This document shows positions 8,451 through 16,960 of a stretch of 64,000 nt of DNA, piece by piece. The position numbers were made by a program, and so were the translations under genes. The notes beneath the pieces were generated by a model that was given only the letters and a program-made list of their open reading frames with translations, was not told the DNA's origin and did not search any database. Every line of letters begins with the position of its first letter. Position 1 is the first letter of the stretch. This DNA comes from Flavobacterium sp. (GTDB lineage: Bacteria > Bacteroidota > Bacteroidia > Flavobacteriales > Flavobacteriaceae): the NCBI RefSeq assembly GCF_004211145.1, contig NZ_SEBS01000011.1, positions 84,597 to 148,596 on the forward strand, in the 5' to 3' direction.

Positions 8451-8969
8451 CTACTTAAATCCCATCTTAGAATTCTGCCCCGAAGTACGTCGGCGCAAAT
8501 CAGCCATACGAATCGCCGTAACTGCCGCCTCGGTTCCTTTGTTGCCGTGAGCGCCGCCCGAGCGTTCGAGAGATTGCTGTTCGTTATTGTCGGTCAAGAC
8601 ACAGAAAATTACCGGAATTTCAGCTTTGACGTTCAGGTCTTTGATGCCTTGGGTCACACCTTCGCACACGAATTCGAAGTGCATGGTCTCGCCTTTTATG
8701 ACACAACCGATCGTGATGATCGCATCGACCGCGAGTTTTTGCTGCATGCGCGCGGCTCCGTAAATGAGTTCGAAGCTGCCGGGAACGTTCCAGCGCGTGA
8801 TGTTCTCAGGTTTTACGCCCAGGTCGAGCAAGGTCGTTTCGGCACCATTGAAAAGGCCTTCGGTTACTTTCTCGTTCCACTCTGAAACAACAATCCCGAA
8901 TGTGAAGTCTTTCGCATCCGGGAGTTGGTTCTTATCGTAATTTGATAAATTCTTGTTCGCTGTCGCCAT
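8451..8969 (-). CDS. ribH: 6,7-dimethyl-8-ribityllumazine synthase
   Basis: 172 residues with the family's expected features: the N-terminal strand FTFGIVVSEWNEKVTEGL, the phosphate-binding segment WNVPGSFELIYGA, and IITIGCVIKGETMHFEFVCE with the His used in catalysis. The enzyme condenses the ribityl-amino-uracil intermediate with the four-carbon butanone phosphate, the penultimate step of riboflavin synthesis. The last ~15 residues (RRRTSGQNSKMGFK) are basic and lie outside the core. It begins one base after the TPR gene on the same strand, so both are probably read from the promoter at 9785. Confidence 0.96.
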   Translation of the reverse strand: MATANKNLSNYDKNQLPDAKDFTFGIVVSEWNEKVTEGLFNGAETTLLDLGVKPENITRWNVPGSFELIYGAARMQQKLAVDAIITIGCVIKGETMHFEFVCEGVTQGIKDLNVKAEIPVIFCVLTDNNEQQSLERSGGAHGNKGTEAAVTAIRMADLRRRTSGQNSKMGFK

Positions 8970-8970
8970 A

Positions 8971-9762
8971 TTATTGGGCCAATCCGATGAGCGCGTCTAC
9001 TTGAGAAGCCTCAGGAGATGCATCGTAATTGTCTTTGATGTCCTGGAAATATTTCAAAGCGTCTTCTTTCTTGCCCATTGCCAAAGCAGTTTTACCGGCT
9101 TTCATCAAATACATCGGGGTCGTGAATTCGTTTTTGTTGCTTTCAGATGCTTTTACGTAATATTCAAGCGCTTCTTTCGGCTGGTTCTTTTGCGAGAACG
9201 CGTCGCCGGTCGCACCGATCGCCAATGTTGAAAGCACGACGTCTTTTGACTTGAACTTCTCAAGTGACGCGATGGCTTCAGAGTATTTTCCTGTGTTCAA
9301 ATACGAGATTCCGGCGTAGTAGTTCGCAAGGTTTCCGGCATCGGTTCCTGAATATTTGTCGGCGATTTCCTTGAAACCGTATTGACCTTCAGATCCGTTT
9401 AACGCCAACACGAAAAGCGAATCAGGCTTGATGCCGTCAACCGCTTTCTGGAAGTTTTGCTGCGCTACGAACATCGCCTCGGCAGCCGTGTCTTCTTTTG
9501 GCCCTGCGATGAATTTGTGGTAACAAACGTAACCCACGACTACAAGAGCGATCGCACCGACTACACCAAAGATGGCTTTTTGGTTTTTCTCAACCCAAGC
9601 CTCGGTTTTGTTGGCCGTTTCATCGAGCGTGTTGAAGACGCCGGCAGTCGTACTGTCCTTTTCGTCCACGTTTACGTCATCGATATACGCGCCGTCAAGC
9701 GTCGGATCTTTTTCTTCTTTCTCTTTTGGAGCCTTAAAACCTCTCTTATTATATGTTGCCAT
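8971..9762 (-). CDS. Membrane-anchored tetratricopeptide repeat protein (YfgM-like)
   Basis: 263 residues: a charged N-terminal cytoplasmic segment (~60 residues, rich in K, E, D), one membrane helix around residues 64-84 (IFGVVGAIALVVVGYVCY), then a periplasmic region of TPR-like helical pairs such as NYYAGISYLNTGKYSEAIAS and GDAFSQKNQPKEALEYY. The architecture resembles YfgM, an ancillary factor of the Sec translocon and periplasmic chaperones, but that function is not proven for Bacteroidota. It precedes ribH by one base. The same pair beside recF occurs in related genomes as I recall them. Confidence 0.85.
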   Translation of the reverse strand: MATYNKRGFKAPKEKEEKDPTLDGAYIDDVNVDEKDSTTAGVFNTLDETANKTEAWVEKNQKAIFGVVGAIALVVVGYVCYHKFIAGPKEDTAAEAMFVAQQNFQKAVDGIKPDSLFVLALNGSEGQYGFKEIADKYSGTDAGNLANYYAGISYLNTGKYSEAIASLEKFKSKDVVLSTLAIGATGDAFSQKNQPKEALEYYVKASESNKNEFTTPMYLMKAGKTALAMGKKEDALKYFQDIKDNYDASPEASQVDALIGLAQ

Positions 9763-9784
9763 TTAGCTGTAAATTAATGCGGGG

Positions 9785-9813
9785 CAAAAATAAAATTTTT
9801 ATTCAGAACCAAA
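9785..9813 (-). promoter_or_regulatory. Promoter of the TPR-ribH operon
   Basis: On the minus strand there is TTTG (9813-9810), a 17-bp spacer, and TATTTTTG (9792-9785), a full match to the Bacteroidota pattern TTTG-N17-23-TAnnTTTG. It lies 22 bases upstream of the ATG of the TPR gene. It is the best promoter match I found in the window. Confidence 0.65.
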
Positions 9814-9883
9814 AGAGAAATCTTTGTATTTTTTCAATAATTTGCAGCCTCTTTAATTTGCCGCGTTCCCGCCGCTTTTGCCG

Positions 9884-10963
9884 ATGTACCTCAAGAAGAT
9901 TTCACTGCTCAATTACAAGAATTTCGACGACGCCCATTTTGAGTTCGACAGCAAGGTCAATTGCTTCGTCGGGCGAAACGGAGTCGGGAAAACCAACGTG
10001 CTCGACGCGGTCTATCACCTGGCCTACGGACGCAGTTATTTCAACCCGATGGCGATGCAGAACATCCGTCACGGAGAGGAATTTTTCGTGATCGACGGTG
10101 AGTTCGAGAAGGCCGGACGCAGTGAAACCATCGTGTGCAGCCTCAAGAAAGGCCAGAAGAAAATCCTGAAACGCAACGGGAAAGTGTACGAGAAATTCTC
10201 GGATCACATTGGATTCATACCGCTGGTCATCATCTCGCCTACCGATCGTGATTTGATCGTGGAAGGCAGCGAAGTCCGGAGAAGTTTTATCGACAGCGTG
10301 ATTTCACAGCTCGATTCGACCTATTTGCAACAATTGATTCAATATCAGAAAATCCTTACACAACGAAATGCGCTTCTAAAGTATTTCGCCGCAAACCGAA
10401 CGTTCGAACCCGATACGCTCGTGATCTACGACGAACAACTTGACGTGCTTGCCCAGCCGATCTTTGAGAAACGCCGCGATTTTGTCGATGAATTCGTGCC
10501 GATCTTCAACCAGTATCACCAAACGATCACCGATTCGGCCGAGAATGTCCAGATCGTCTACCACAGCCATCTCGCTCAAAACGGCATGATCGCGTTATTG
10601 AACGACCACATTCAGCGCGATCGGGCGTTGCAATACACGTCGGTCGGCATCCATAAAGACGATCTGTCGTTTGAGATCGACAGCCATCCGATCAAGAAAT
10701 TCGGATCACAAGGCCAGCAAAAGTCGTTTTTGATCGCATTGAAATTGGCGCAGTTCGAATTCGTCCGAAAGCAATCGGGCGAAAAACCTATACTGTTATT
10801 CGATGATATTTTCGACAAACTCGACGAGACGCGCGTGGCCAAGATCGTAGAGATGGTCAATAACGACGCGTTCGGGCAATTGTTCATATCGGACACGCAT
10901 CCGCAACGCACTGAGGAAATCGTGAAGCAAACCCACCAGAGTTATAAAATGTTCACACTCTAG
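9884..10963 (+). CDS. recF: DNA replication and repair protein RecF
   Basis: 359 residues. The Walker A motif is [11 protein letters not shown] near the N-terminus after [14 protein letters not shown]; the SMC/ABC-type signature is [19 protein letters not shown] and Walker B is [12 protein letters not shown]. RecF loads RecA at gapped DNA together with RecO and RecR. I prefer the ATG at 9884 over the in-frame TTG two codons upstream because it gives the usual start. Its TAG is directly adjacent to the stop of the convergent lipoprotein gene, leaving no intergenic space and no obvious terminator. Confidence 0.96.
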   Translation: MYLKKISLLNYKNFDDAHFEFDSKVNCFVGRNGVGKTNVLDAVYHLAYGRSYFNPMAMQNIRHGEEFFVIDGEFEKAGRSETIVCSLKKGQKKILKRNGKVYEKFSDHIGFIPLVIISPTDRDLIVEGSEVRRSFIDSVISQLDSTYLQQLIQYQKILTQRNALLKYFAANRTFEPDTLVIYDEQLDVLAQPIFEKRRDFVDEFVPIFNQYHQTITDSAENVQIVYHSHLAQNGMIALLNDHIQRDRALQYTSVGIHKDDLSFEIDSHPIKKFGSQGQQKSFLIALKLAQFEFVRKQSGEKPILLFDDIFDKLDETRVAKIVEMVNNDAFGQLFISDTHPQRTEEIVKQTHQSYKMFTL

Positions 10964-11878
10964 TCAAGGCAATTGTAGTTTCACGACTTTGACCGTCATC
11001 GTCGCATCCCCGATGTTTTCAAGTTCGACGTAAGCGACGTAAAAATCATCGCCGATTGCAGCGATGCTCCTGATCGAAATATTTTGCAAATCCAAAGAAA
11101 TTGGCGTGTCGACAAAGGTTGCCGATTGCGTGTCGTAAATTCCGATGAACGCGCCGCTTCCATCTGAAAATTTATTTCCGGCCAATAAAATCTGTCCGCC
11201 GTAACTTGCGGAAAATGTTTCGAATGCAGCGAATGGTAACGTATTTTGGCTCCAGGAATTATCGTTTGTGTCGTATATAAAAATGGAATCGAATATTTCA
11301 AAACCATCGTTAGCGTTGCCCGAGTGACCTCCGAACAAGTAAATTTTTTCCTGCCTAAAACACGAGGCCGAGCCAGTTCTCCACAAATTCCAGTTGTCAT
11401 TTTGCAAATCCGGCTCGCCTGTCGTCAGGTCAAACGTCGCCCATGATTCATAGCCGAATACATAAAAAATATTCGTTCCGTCACTTACCGGGCTATTCGC
11501 ACCGATGGAGCCGATGCCGGGCCCGAAAACTTCGACTTGCGCTAAATCGAGGCTGGCGCGGTACATTACATTGCCGACCGAATATACGTAATCTCCCAGG
11601 ATCACGAGTTTTCGGCCTTCGGACAAATCGGGATGAACAACTGTCGTTTGGCTTCCCGATTGAAGATTGAACCTCGTGAGATTTTCATTTAAACCGTTGT
11701 CGGCCGAATAAGTGACGTAAAGCGAATTGCCGTCAGGAGCCGCAATCATGTCGAGATTTATGGAATCGACTTCAAACGAAAAAACCTCATCGGCCGTATT
11801 TTGAAAAGGCGTTTCGGAATCATCCTGAGCGCACGAATACAGCGCAAAACTCATAAATAGGCAAAACAGGTATCTCAT
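10964..11878 (-). CDS. Predicted lipoprotein with kelch-like beta-propeller repeats
   Basis: 304 residues. The start MRYLFCLFMSFALYSCAQD is a lipoprotein signal peptide with a lipobox ending at Cys16. The body has blade-like repeats; the clearest is IYLFGGHSGNANDGFEIFDS followed by IFIYDTNDNSW, a kelch pattern (GG doublet, then a spaced Tyr and Trp). It is likely surface- or periplasm-exposed and may bind a ligand rather than act as an enzyme. No neighbour suggests a pathway: it is convergent with recF and divergent from the rhodanese-thioredoxin gene. Confidence 0.7.
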   Translation of the reverse strand: MRYLFCLFMSFALYSCAQDDSETPFQNTADEVFSFEVDSINLDMIAAPDGNSLYVTYSADNGLNENLTRFNLQSGSQTTVVHPDLSEGRKLVILGDYVYSVGNVMYRASLDLAQVEVFGPGIGSIGANSPVSDGTNIFYVFGYESWATFDLTTGEPDLQNDNWNLWRTGSASCFRQEKIYLFGGHSGNANDGFEIFDSIFIYDTNDNSWSQNTLPFAAFETFSASYGGQILLAGNKFSDGSGAFIGIYDTQSATFVDTPISLDLQNISIRSIAAIGDDFYVAYVELENIGDATMTVKVVKLQLP

Positions 11879-11980
11879 AAAGTCAGGTTTTGTAATGGAA
11901 CAACTACGAACACATTCTCCCTACCCGACATTTTCATTTCTATAAAAAGCCGTACTTTAGCGCTACTTTTTACATTGAAA

Positions 11981-12685
11981 ATGAGAACACAAATCCTCGC
12001 GCTGTTTGCTTGGTCATTCCTTTTCGCTTCGTGCCAAGGACAGACCCCTACAGCAGTCAAAACCGTTGCTCCCGCTGATTTCGCACAACAGATCAAGAAC
12101 AATCCGAATGCCCAAATTTTGGATGTTCGCACGCCCGACGAATTCCAGGGCGGCCATCTCGACAATGCGACAAACATCGATTGGTATGAAAAAGAAGCGT
12201 TCGACAAGAAAGTCGCATCACTCGACAAGAATAAACCCGTTTTCGTGTATTGCATGGCCGGAAGCCGTTCGCACCGCGCCGCAGGAAAACTCCACGACTT
12301 GGGATTCACGCAGATTTACGACCTCGACGGCGGCATCGTGAAATGGAACGCGGCCGGATTATCGGGCGAAAAGGAATCCGAGAAAATCATCGGGATGTGT
12401 TCGCAGGAATATGGCGATCTGATCAAATCGGACAAAAAAGTATTGATCGATTTCTACGCGCCGTGGTGCGAGCCGTGCAAGAAAATGGCGCCTTACTTGG
12501 CTAAAATGGCCGATGAAGACAAAGACATAAAAATCGTAAAACTCAACGCCGACGAACACAAGACGCTCATGAAGGAAATGAAAATCGATGCGCTCCCGAC
12601 GCTTCTTCTTTACGTCGACGGCAAGCAAACCTGGACGCATTCGGGCTTCATCAGCGAACAAGACCTTAAAACCCAGATCAAATGA
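11981..12685 (+). CDS. Lipoprotein rhodanese-thioredoxin fusion
   Basis: 234 residues. The signal sequence MRTQILALFAWSFLFASCQG ends in a lipobox. Residues ~25-125 are a rhodanese domain with DVRTPDEFQGGHL and the active-site loop VYCMAGSRSHRAA, whose Cys can carry sulfane sulfur. Residues ~135-234 are a thioredoxin domain with FYAPWCEPCKKM and the cis-Pro in IDALPTLLLY. Anchoring on the periplasmic side of a membrane suggests sulfur transfer or disulfide reduction there, with the thioredoxin half able to resolve a persulfide on the rhodanese half; this link is inference. The ATG at 11981 is preferred to a TTG two codons upstream. Its stop overlaps the next gene as ATGA. Confidence 0.88.
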   Translation: MRTQILALFAWSFLFASCQGQTPTAVKTVAPADFAQQIKNNPNAQILDVRTPDEFQGGHLDNATNIDWYEKEAFDKKVASLDKNKPVFVYCMAGSRSHRAAGKLHDLGFTQIYDLDGGIVKWNAAGLSGEKESEKIIGMCSQEYGDLIKSDKKVLIDFYAPWCEPCKKMAPYLAKMADEDKDIKIVKLNADEHKTLMKEMKIDALPTLLLYVDGKQTWTHSGFISEQDLKTQIK

Positions 12686-13350
12686 TTGCAAAGGAAAGCC
12701 TGCAATTCCTGGACGATTTGCGCAAAAACAACAACCGCGACTGGTTTTTGGCCAACAAGAAACGGTACGAAACATACAAGGAAAATTATCACGCGTTGGT
12801 GTCGGATTTCATAAAAGTCATGTCGACCTACGATGAAAAACTCGAATCGCTCGCAGTGAAAGATTGCAAGTTCCGCATCAATCGCGACATCAGGTTCAGC
12901 AAGGACAAATCGCCCTACAAATCGCACATGGGAATTTGGATGTCGCCGGGCCAGAAAAACACGAACCTCGCAGGATATTACATTCACATCGAACCCGGAA
13001 AGAGTTTCATCGCGGGTGGAAAATGGCAACCCGAAGCCGCGGATTTAAAGAAGATCCGAAAGGAAATCGAATTCTTCCACGACGATTTGGATGTAATTTT
13101 CGCCGATAAAAATTTCAAATCGGAGTTCGACGGTTTCGATACCGAAGATTCACTGAAAACAGCCCCGAAAGGTTTTGAAAAAGACCACGAAGCGATACAT
13201 CATTTGAAATTAAAATCGTTCATCGTAACCAAATGCATCGACGATAAAGAATTGACCAACAAAAATTTCGTGCAAAAAATGTCGGCGAAACTCGCACTGA
13301 TCAAACCCGTCAACGATTTCCTGAACCGCGCCTTAACCACTTCAGAATAA
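12682..13350 (+). CDS. DUF2461 family protein
   Basis: 222 residues of the DUF2461/TIGR02453 family. Recognisable parts are SLQFLDDLRKNNNRDWFLAN at the start, FRINRDIRFSKDKSPYKSHM in the middle with its basic and Tyr residues, and GYYIHIEPGKSFIAGGKW. The family is widespread in bacteria and yeasts and has no established biochemical function. It overlaps the rhodanese-thioredoxin gene by four bases and touches murB, so the three genes are probably co-transcribed, though this does not reveal its role. Confidence 0.85.
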   Translation: MIAKESLQFLDDLRKNNNRDWFLANKKRYETYKENYHALVSDFIKVMSTYDEKLESLAVKDCKFRINRDIRFSKDKSPYKSHMGIWMSPGQKNTNLAGYYIHIEPGKSFIAGGKWQPEAADLKKIRKEIEFFHDDLDVIFADKNFKSEFDGFDTEDSLKTAPKGFEKDHEAIHHLKLKSFIVTKCIDDKELTNKNFVQKMSAKLALIKPVNDFLNRALTTSE

Positions 13351-14363
13351 TGCAGCTTATCCCCGATTTTTCGCTTAAAAAATTCAACACGTTCGGCATC
13401 GACGCCAAAGCCCGACAATTCGTGGCCGTGCATTCGCTTGAGGAATTGAAGCATGTTTTGGAAACGCATCGGCTCGAGAACAAATTCATTTTGGGCGGCG
13501 GCAGTAATATGTTGCTCACGAAAGACATTGACGCGCTTGTAATTCACGTCGATTTGAAAGGAAAAAAAGTGCTCAGCGAAGACGAACATCATGTTCTCGT
13601 GGAATCCCAGGCGGGCGAGAGCTGGCATGAATTCGTGCTTTGGGCGATCTCACAGGATTTCGGCGGGCTCGAAAACATGTCGCTGATTCCCGGAAACGTG
13701 GGCACGACACCGATCCAAAACATCGGAGCTTATGGAGCCGAAATAAAGGACACGTTCGTGAGTTGCGACGCGATGAATATCGAAACCCAGCAAATGCGCA
13801 CGTTTACGAAGGACGAATGTGAGTTCGGGTATCGTGAAAGCGTGTTCAAGAATATTGAGAAAGACAAATACATCATCACGTCGGTCGTGTTCCGACTCAC
13901 GAAAAAACACCATAAAATCAATACGGGTTATGGCGACATCATCAAGAATCTCGCCGACCGAAACATCGAAAAACCGACGATCAAAGACGTAAGCGACGCC
14001 GTGATCGCGATCCGGAAAAGCAAACTGCCCGACCCGAACGAACTCGGCAACAGCGGCAGTTTCTTTAAAAATCCCGTCGTGCCGAGATCGCTTTACGAAA
14101 AGGCGCATGCCGAATTTCCGGAAATGCCGCATTATGTAGTATCCGAAACCGAAGTGAAAGTTCCTGCGGGCTGGCTTATCGAACAAGCCGGATTCAAAGG
14201 GAAACGTTTCGGCGATGCGGGCGTTCATAAGAATCAGGCTTTGGTCCTGGTGAATTACGGAAACGCGACGGGCGCCGAGATCTTGGCCGTTTCGAAAATG
14301 GTTCAGGATGCGGTTTTGGAGAAGTTTGGGATTTGGATTGAGGCGGAGGTTAATGTTGTTTGA
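13350..14363 (+). CDS. murB: UDP-N-acetylenolpyruvoylglucosamine reductase
   Basis: 337 residues. FAD-binding motifs are clear: FILGGGSNMLLT, GLENMSLIPGNVGTTPIQNI and GAYGAEIKDTF. The catalytic Ser is in GNSGSFFKNPV and the C-terminal part has AGWLIEQAGFKGKRFGDAG. The enzyme reduces the enolpyruvyl group to make UDP-MurNAc, the second committed step of peptidoglycan synthesis in the cytoplasm. The length fits the type I (E. coli-like) form. The start codon shares one base with the stop of the DUF2461 gene. A run of tandem repeats begins right after the stop. Confidence 0.96.
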   Translation: MQLIPDFSLKKFNTFGIDAKARQFVAVHSLEELKHVLETHRLENKFILGGGSNMLLTKDIDALVIHVDLKGKKVLSEDEHHVLVESQAGESWHEFVLWAISQDFGGLENMSLIPGNVGTTPIQNIGAYGAEIKDTFVSCDAMNIETQQMRTFTKDECEFGYRESVFKNIEKDKYIITSVVFRLTKKHHKINTGYGDIIKNLADRNIEKPTIKDVSDAVIAIRKSKLPDPNELGNSGSFFKNPVVPRSLYEKAHAEFPEMPHYVVSETEVKVPAGWLIEQAGFKGKRFGDAGVHKNQALVLVNYGNATGAEILAVSKMVQDAVLEKFGIWIEAEVNVV

Positions 14364-14575
14364 TTGATTCATTGTTGATTTGATTGATTGTTGATTTGTT
14401 GATTTGTTGATTTGTTGATTTGTTGATTTGAGTTCGTGTCTGCCGTGGGCGATTGTTTGTTTGATGTTGATTTGTTGATTTGTTGATTTGAGTTCGTGTC
14501 TGCCGTGGCTGTGTGTTTGTTTAATTGGGTTCGTGTCTGCCGTGGGTGATTGTTTGTTTCTGAGGTGCTGAAGTT
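14364..14575. repeat. 8-bp microsatellite within a 60-bp tandem repeat
   Basis: From about 14385 the unit GATTTGTT repeats. The segment 14401-14460 is followed by a near copy at 14461-14520 (60-bp period), each consisting of four octamers and then AGTTCGTGTCTGCCGTGG. A shorter third copy of the second half follows at about 14528-14560. The octamer is the same as in the cassette arms at 2228 and 2685. There is no credible gene in it. Confidence 0.85.
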
Positions 14576-14648
14576 TCACTAATCTGGATTATTAAGACGA
14601 AAATGAGCGAAATTGTCGTATCTTGAATACGATTCAAAATCCCACGTC

Positions 14649-15011
14649 ATGAAAATATTCGATTCCAGGTTGCATGGTTCAGTTGATTACGCGGTTGTCG
14701 CGTTCTTGTTTATTTCCCCTTACTTTTTTGGTTCGCCTGAAAAAACGGCTTTGTTCACGTACGTACTTGGTGGAATCCATTTGGCATTGACGTTGTTTAC
14801 GAATTTCGAGCTTGGATTTTGGAAGGTGATTCCGTTTCGGGTTCATGGACTGATCGAACTCGTGGTCGCATTTGCGCTGTTCGGCGTCGCGTATTATTTG
14901 GGCGGCATCGAGGGCGATTTACCCAAGTATTTTTATTCGGCGTTCGGATTGGCGGTTTTGCTGGTTTGGTTGCTTACCGATTATAAATCAACGAAGTCGT
15001 CGGGATATTGA
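14649..15011 (+). CDS. Small integral membrane protein of unknown function
   Basis: 120 residues with about four membrane helices: VDYAVVAFLFISPYFF, FTYVLGGIHLALTLFTNF, HGLIELVVAFALFGVAYYL and SAFGLAVLLVWLLTDY. Conserved-looking features are a HGSVDY start and an FRVHGLIELV motif; paired short helices with polar starts resemble the SPW/DUF-type small membrane proteins. I chose the ATG at 14649; an in-frame TTG 12 codons earlier would add a polar extension with no support. It stands alone between repeat-rich DNA and a small secreted protein gene. No function can be assigned. Confidence 0.7.
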   Translation: MKIFDSRLHGSVDYAVVAFLFISPYFFGSPEKTALFTYVLGGIHLALTLFTNFELGFWKVIPFRVHGLIELVVAFALFGVAYYLGGIEGDLPKYFYSAFGLAVLLVWLLTDYKSTKSSGY

Positions 15012-15082
15012 TTACATTTGGGTTATTCGTACCAGCAGAAATGCAATCGGAAATTGTTTAAAAAACTGTAAAAACCATCATT

Positions 15083-15463
15083 ATGAAAAAATTTACATTC
15101 TTGTTTGTGCTTACGTTGACGTCATATTTTTGTCAAGCACAATTTCAGTCACAAAATCCTGAATTGTTGTTGAACAAAGAAGTAAGGCTTACGTCTTTAT
15201 CGCCGACGCTTCAAAAATTTAGCAATAAAGGCGCAGACAAAGCTCAAACGAACGCAACAGGAAAAACATTTGCACATTCGGCGGTCGTCGGAAAAACATT
15301 TAAAGTCGTGGAAGTTGCTCCGTATGAAAAATACGGCACTACGAAATTTAAACTCAAACTTGAAAGCGCCGAGCACGGAACCTATTATTACGACTATGAT
15401 CCAAAATACAACCGCGAGTTCGTGCTTGAAATAATTGGTGATTTGGAATTGACCGCAAAATAA
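15083..15463 (+). CDS. Small secreted protein of unknown function
   Basis: 126 residues with an N-terminal signal peptide (MKKFTFLFVLTLTSYFCQAQ, cleavage probably after the second Ala-Gln). The mature part is polar and ends in a likely small beta domain (FKVVEVAPYEKYGTTKFKLK, then GTYYYDYDPKYN). I do not recognise a family. It is preceded by an ordinary ATG context and followed by the RNA-like element at 15558. The next gene is a glycosyltransferase with no obvious connection. Confidence 0.6.
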   Translation: MKKFTFLFVLTLTSYFCQAQFQSQNPELLLNKEVRLTSLSPTLQKFSNKGADKAQTNATGKTFAHSAVVGKTFKVVEVAPYEKYGTTKFKLKLESAEHGTYYYDYDPKYNREFVLEIIGDLELTAK

Positions 15464-15557
15464 AAATGGACGAAACTCCGAACGGTTGACGTATTCGACT
15501 TCTTCCTATCGTCAAAATTCGTGTTCCGACCCTAAAATCGACATACGAAACGCGAAT

Positions 15558-15696
15558 CCTAGCCCCGATGGAAGCGGCAGCCCCGACGTTTGCGAAGCGA
15601 TTTTTTACCGCCGTTTGGCAGCGACCGAAGGAAGCTCGCCGAACAAGTGTAAAAAACGATTTGCGGACAAGGGCTACAGCGCACAGCGGGATTAGG
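15558..15696 (+). ncRNA. Structured element, possible Flavo-1-like RNA (copy 1)
   Basis: The outer ends CCTAGCCCC (15558-15566) and GGGATTAGG (15688-15696) pair with one wobble and one mismatch. An inner stem joins TTTTTTAC (~15601) to GTAAAAAA (~15648). Just inside the outer stem are GATGGAAGCGG on the left and ACAGCGCACAGCGGG on the right. The same arrangement (GATAGAAGTGG ... ACAGATAGCCCG) is found in the element at 42699, and I recall similar intergenic elements from flavobacterial genomes. I suspect the Rfam Flavo-1 motif but cannot verify that. The strand is assumed. The rest of the 15464-15853 gap has only a short GCACTTT repeat near 15795. Confidence 0.5.
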
Positions 15697-15853
15697 CTCC
15701 AAAAACAAATCGCTCCAAAAAAAATCATCTTTTTCAGTTCATTTTTCAGCCATCGGCGATAATTCGGGCAGTTAAATTCTCTGCTTCGCAACTGCTCTTT
15801 GCACTTTGCACTCTGCACTTTTTAACCTAAATTTGCACGTCAAAACGCCGCCT

Positions 15854-16960
15854 ATGCTCTTCATTACTTTCTGTCTTTTTGCGTTCATCGTTTTCGTGCA
15901 ATTCCTTTATTACGTCGTGATTTTTGGGAAATTCGCGTTTTCGAAACCCCAAAAAAGTAACCCAAAACGCATTCCGGTTTCAGTTATCGTCTGCGCCAAA
16001 AACGAAGAGGAAAACGTGCGCGAATTCGTGCCTTTGCTCGCCCGGCAGGATTATCCCGATTTTGAGATCGTATTGATCGACGACGCGTCGAGCGACCATA
16101 CGCTTGATGTTTTCGAGGAATTCGAGAGGCAATATTCGAACGTCCGATTGGTCAAAGTCGAAAACATCGAAGCATTTTGGGGCAACAAGAAATTCGCGCT
16201 CACACTTGGCATCAAGGCCGCGACGAAGGAATATCTGCTGTTCACCGACGCCGATTGCAAACCGGCTTCCGACCAATGGATCAAGGAAATGACGTCTCGT
16301 TTTTCGGCCGACAAAACCATCGTTCTGGGTTACGGCGCGTATGACAAGATCCCGAATTCCTTCCTCAATAAACTCATCCGATTCGAAACGGTTTTGACCG
16401 TCGTGCAATATTTTTCATGGGCGAAGGCCGGGCATCCGTATATGGGCGTCGGACGGAATCTCGCATACAAGAAAGAGGAATTCTTTAATGTGAACGGTTT
16501 CATCGACCACATGAAAATCCGTTCGGGCGACGATGACCTTTTCATCAACCAGGCCGCTACGGATACGAATACGACGATTTGTTATTCGCCCGAGAGTTTC
16601 ACGTATTCGGAACCAAAAAAGACCTACAAGGACTGGTTCTCCCAAAAACGCCGACATGTTTCGACGGCCAAGCACTACAAATCGTTTGACAGGACGCAAT
16701 TGGGTCTTTTTTATTTGGTCCAGGTGCTGTTCTTTGTACTTCCGACTGTACTTTTGGCGTTTCAGTTCATGTGGATTTACGTGCTCGCGATCATCGGATT
16801 CCGTTATTTGTTCACTTGGATAACGCTTGGATTGGCCGCGGGGAAACTGCGTGAAAAGGACACGATGTATTGGTTTCCGATCATCGAGATCGCGCTTATC
16901 TTCACGCAATTGAATATCTTTATAACCAACGTTTTCTCAAAACCCGTGCATTGGAAATAA
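15854..16960 (+). CDS. Family 2 glycosyltransferase, membrane-bound
   Basis: 368 residues. A membrane helix at the N-terminus is followed by a GT-A domain: IPVSVIVCAKNEEENV (nucleotide-sugar binding), VLIDDASSDHT, the metal-binding FTDADCKPAS, and FSQKRRHVSTAKHY, which replaces the processive QxxRW signature. Two or three helices close the protein. Such enzymes build surface polysaccharide or glycolipid on the cytoplasmic face of the membrane; the acceptor is unknown. I place the start at the ATG at 15854; the frame is open 16 codons further, but that part is translated from GCACTTT-type repeats. The end overlaps the sigma-factor gene. Confidence 0.9.
   Translation: MLFITFCLFAFIVFVQFLYYVVIFGKFAFSKPQKSNPKRIPVSVIVCAKNEEENVREFVPLLARQDYPDFEIVLIDDASSDHTLDVFEEFERQYSNVRLVKVENIEAFWGNKKFALTLGIKAATKEYLLFTDADCKPASDQWIKEMTSRFSADKTIVLGYGAYDKIPNSFLNKLIRFETVLTVVQYFSWAKAGHPYMGVGRNLAYKKEEFFNVNGFIDHMKIRSGDDDLFINQAATDTNTTICYSPESFTYSEPKKTYKDWFSQKRRHVSTAKHYKSFDRTQLGLFYLVQVLFFVLPTVLLAFQFMWIYVLAIIGFRYLFTWITLGLAAGKLREKDTMYWFPIIEIALIFTQLNIFITNVFSKPVHWK

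Noticed and set aside
13650..14579. 309-codon minus-strand open frame over murB and the repeat after it
   Set aside because: It is antisense to the well-supported murB gene, and its N-terminal third is only the translated octamer repeat.
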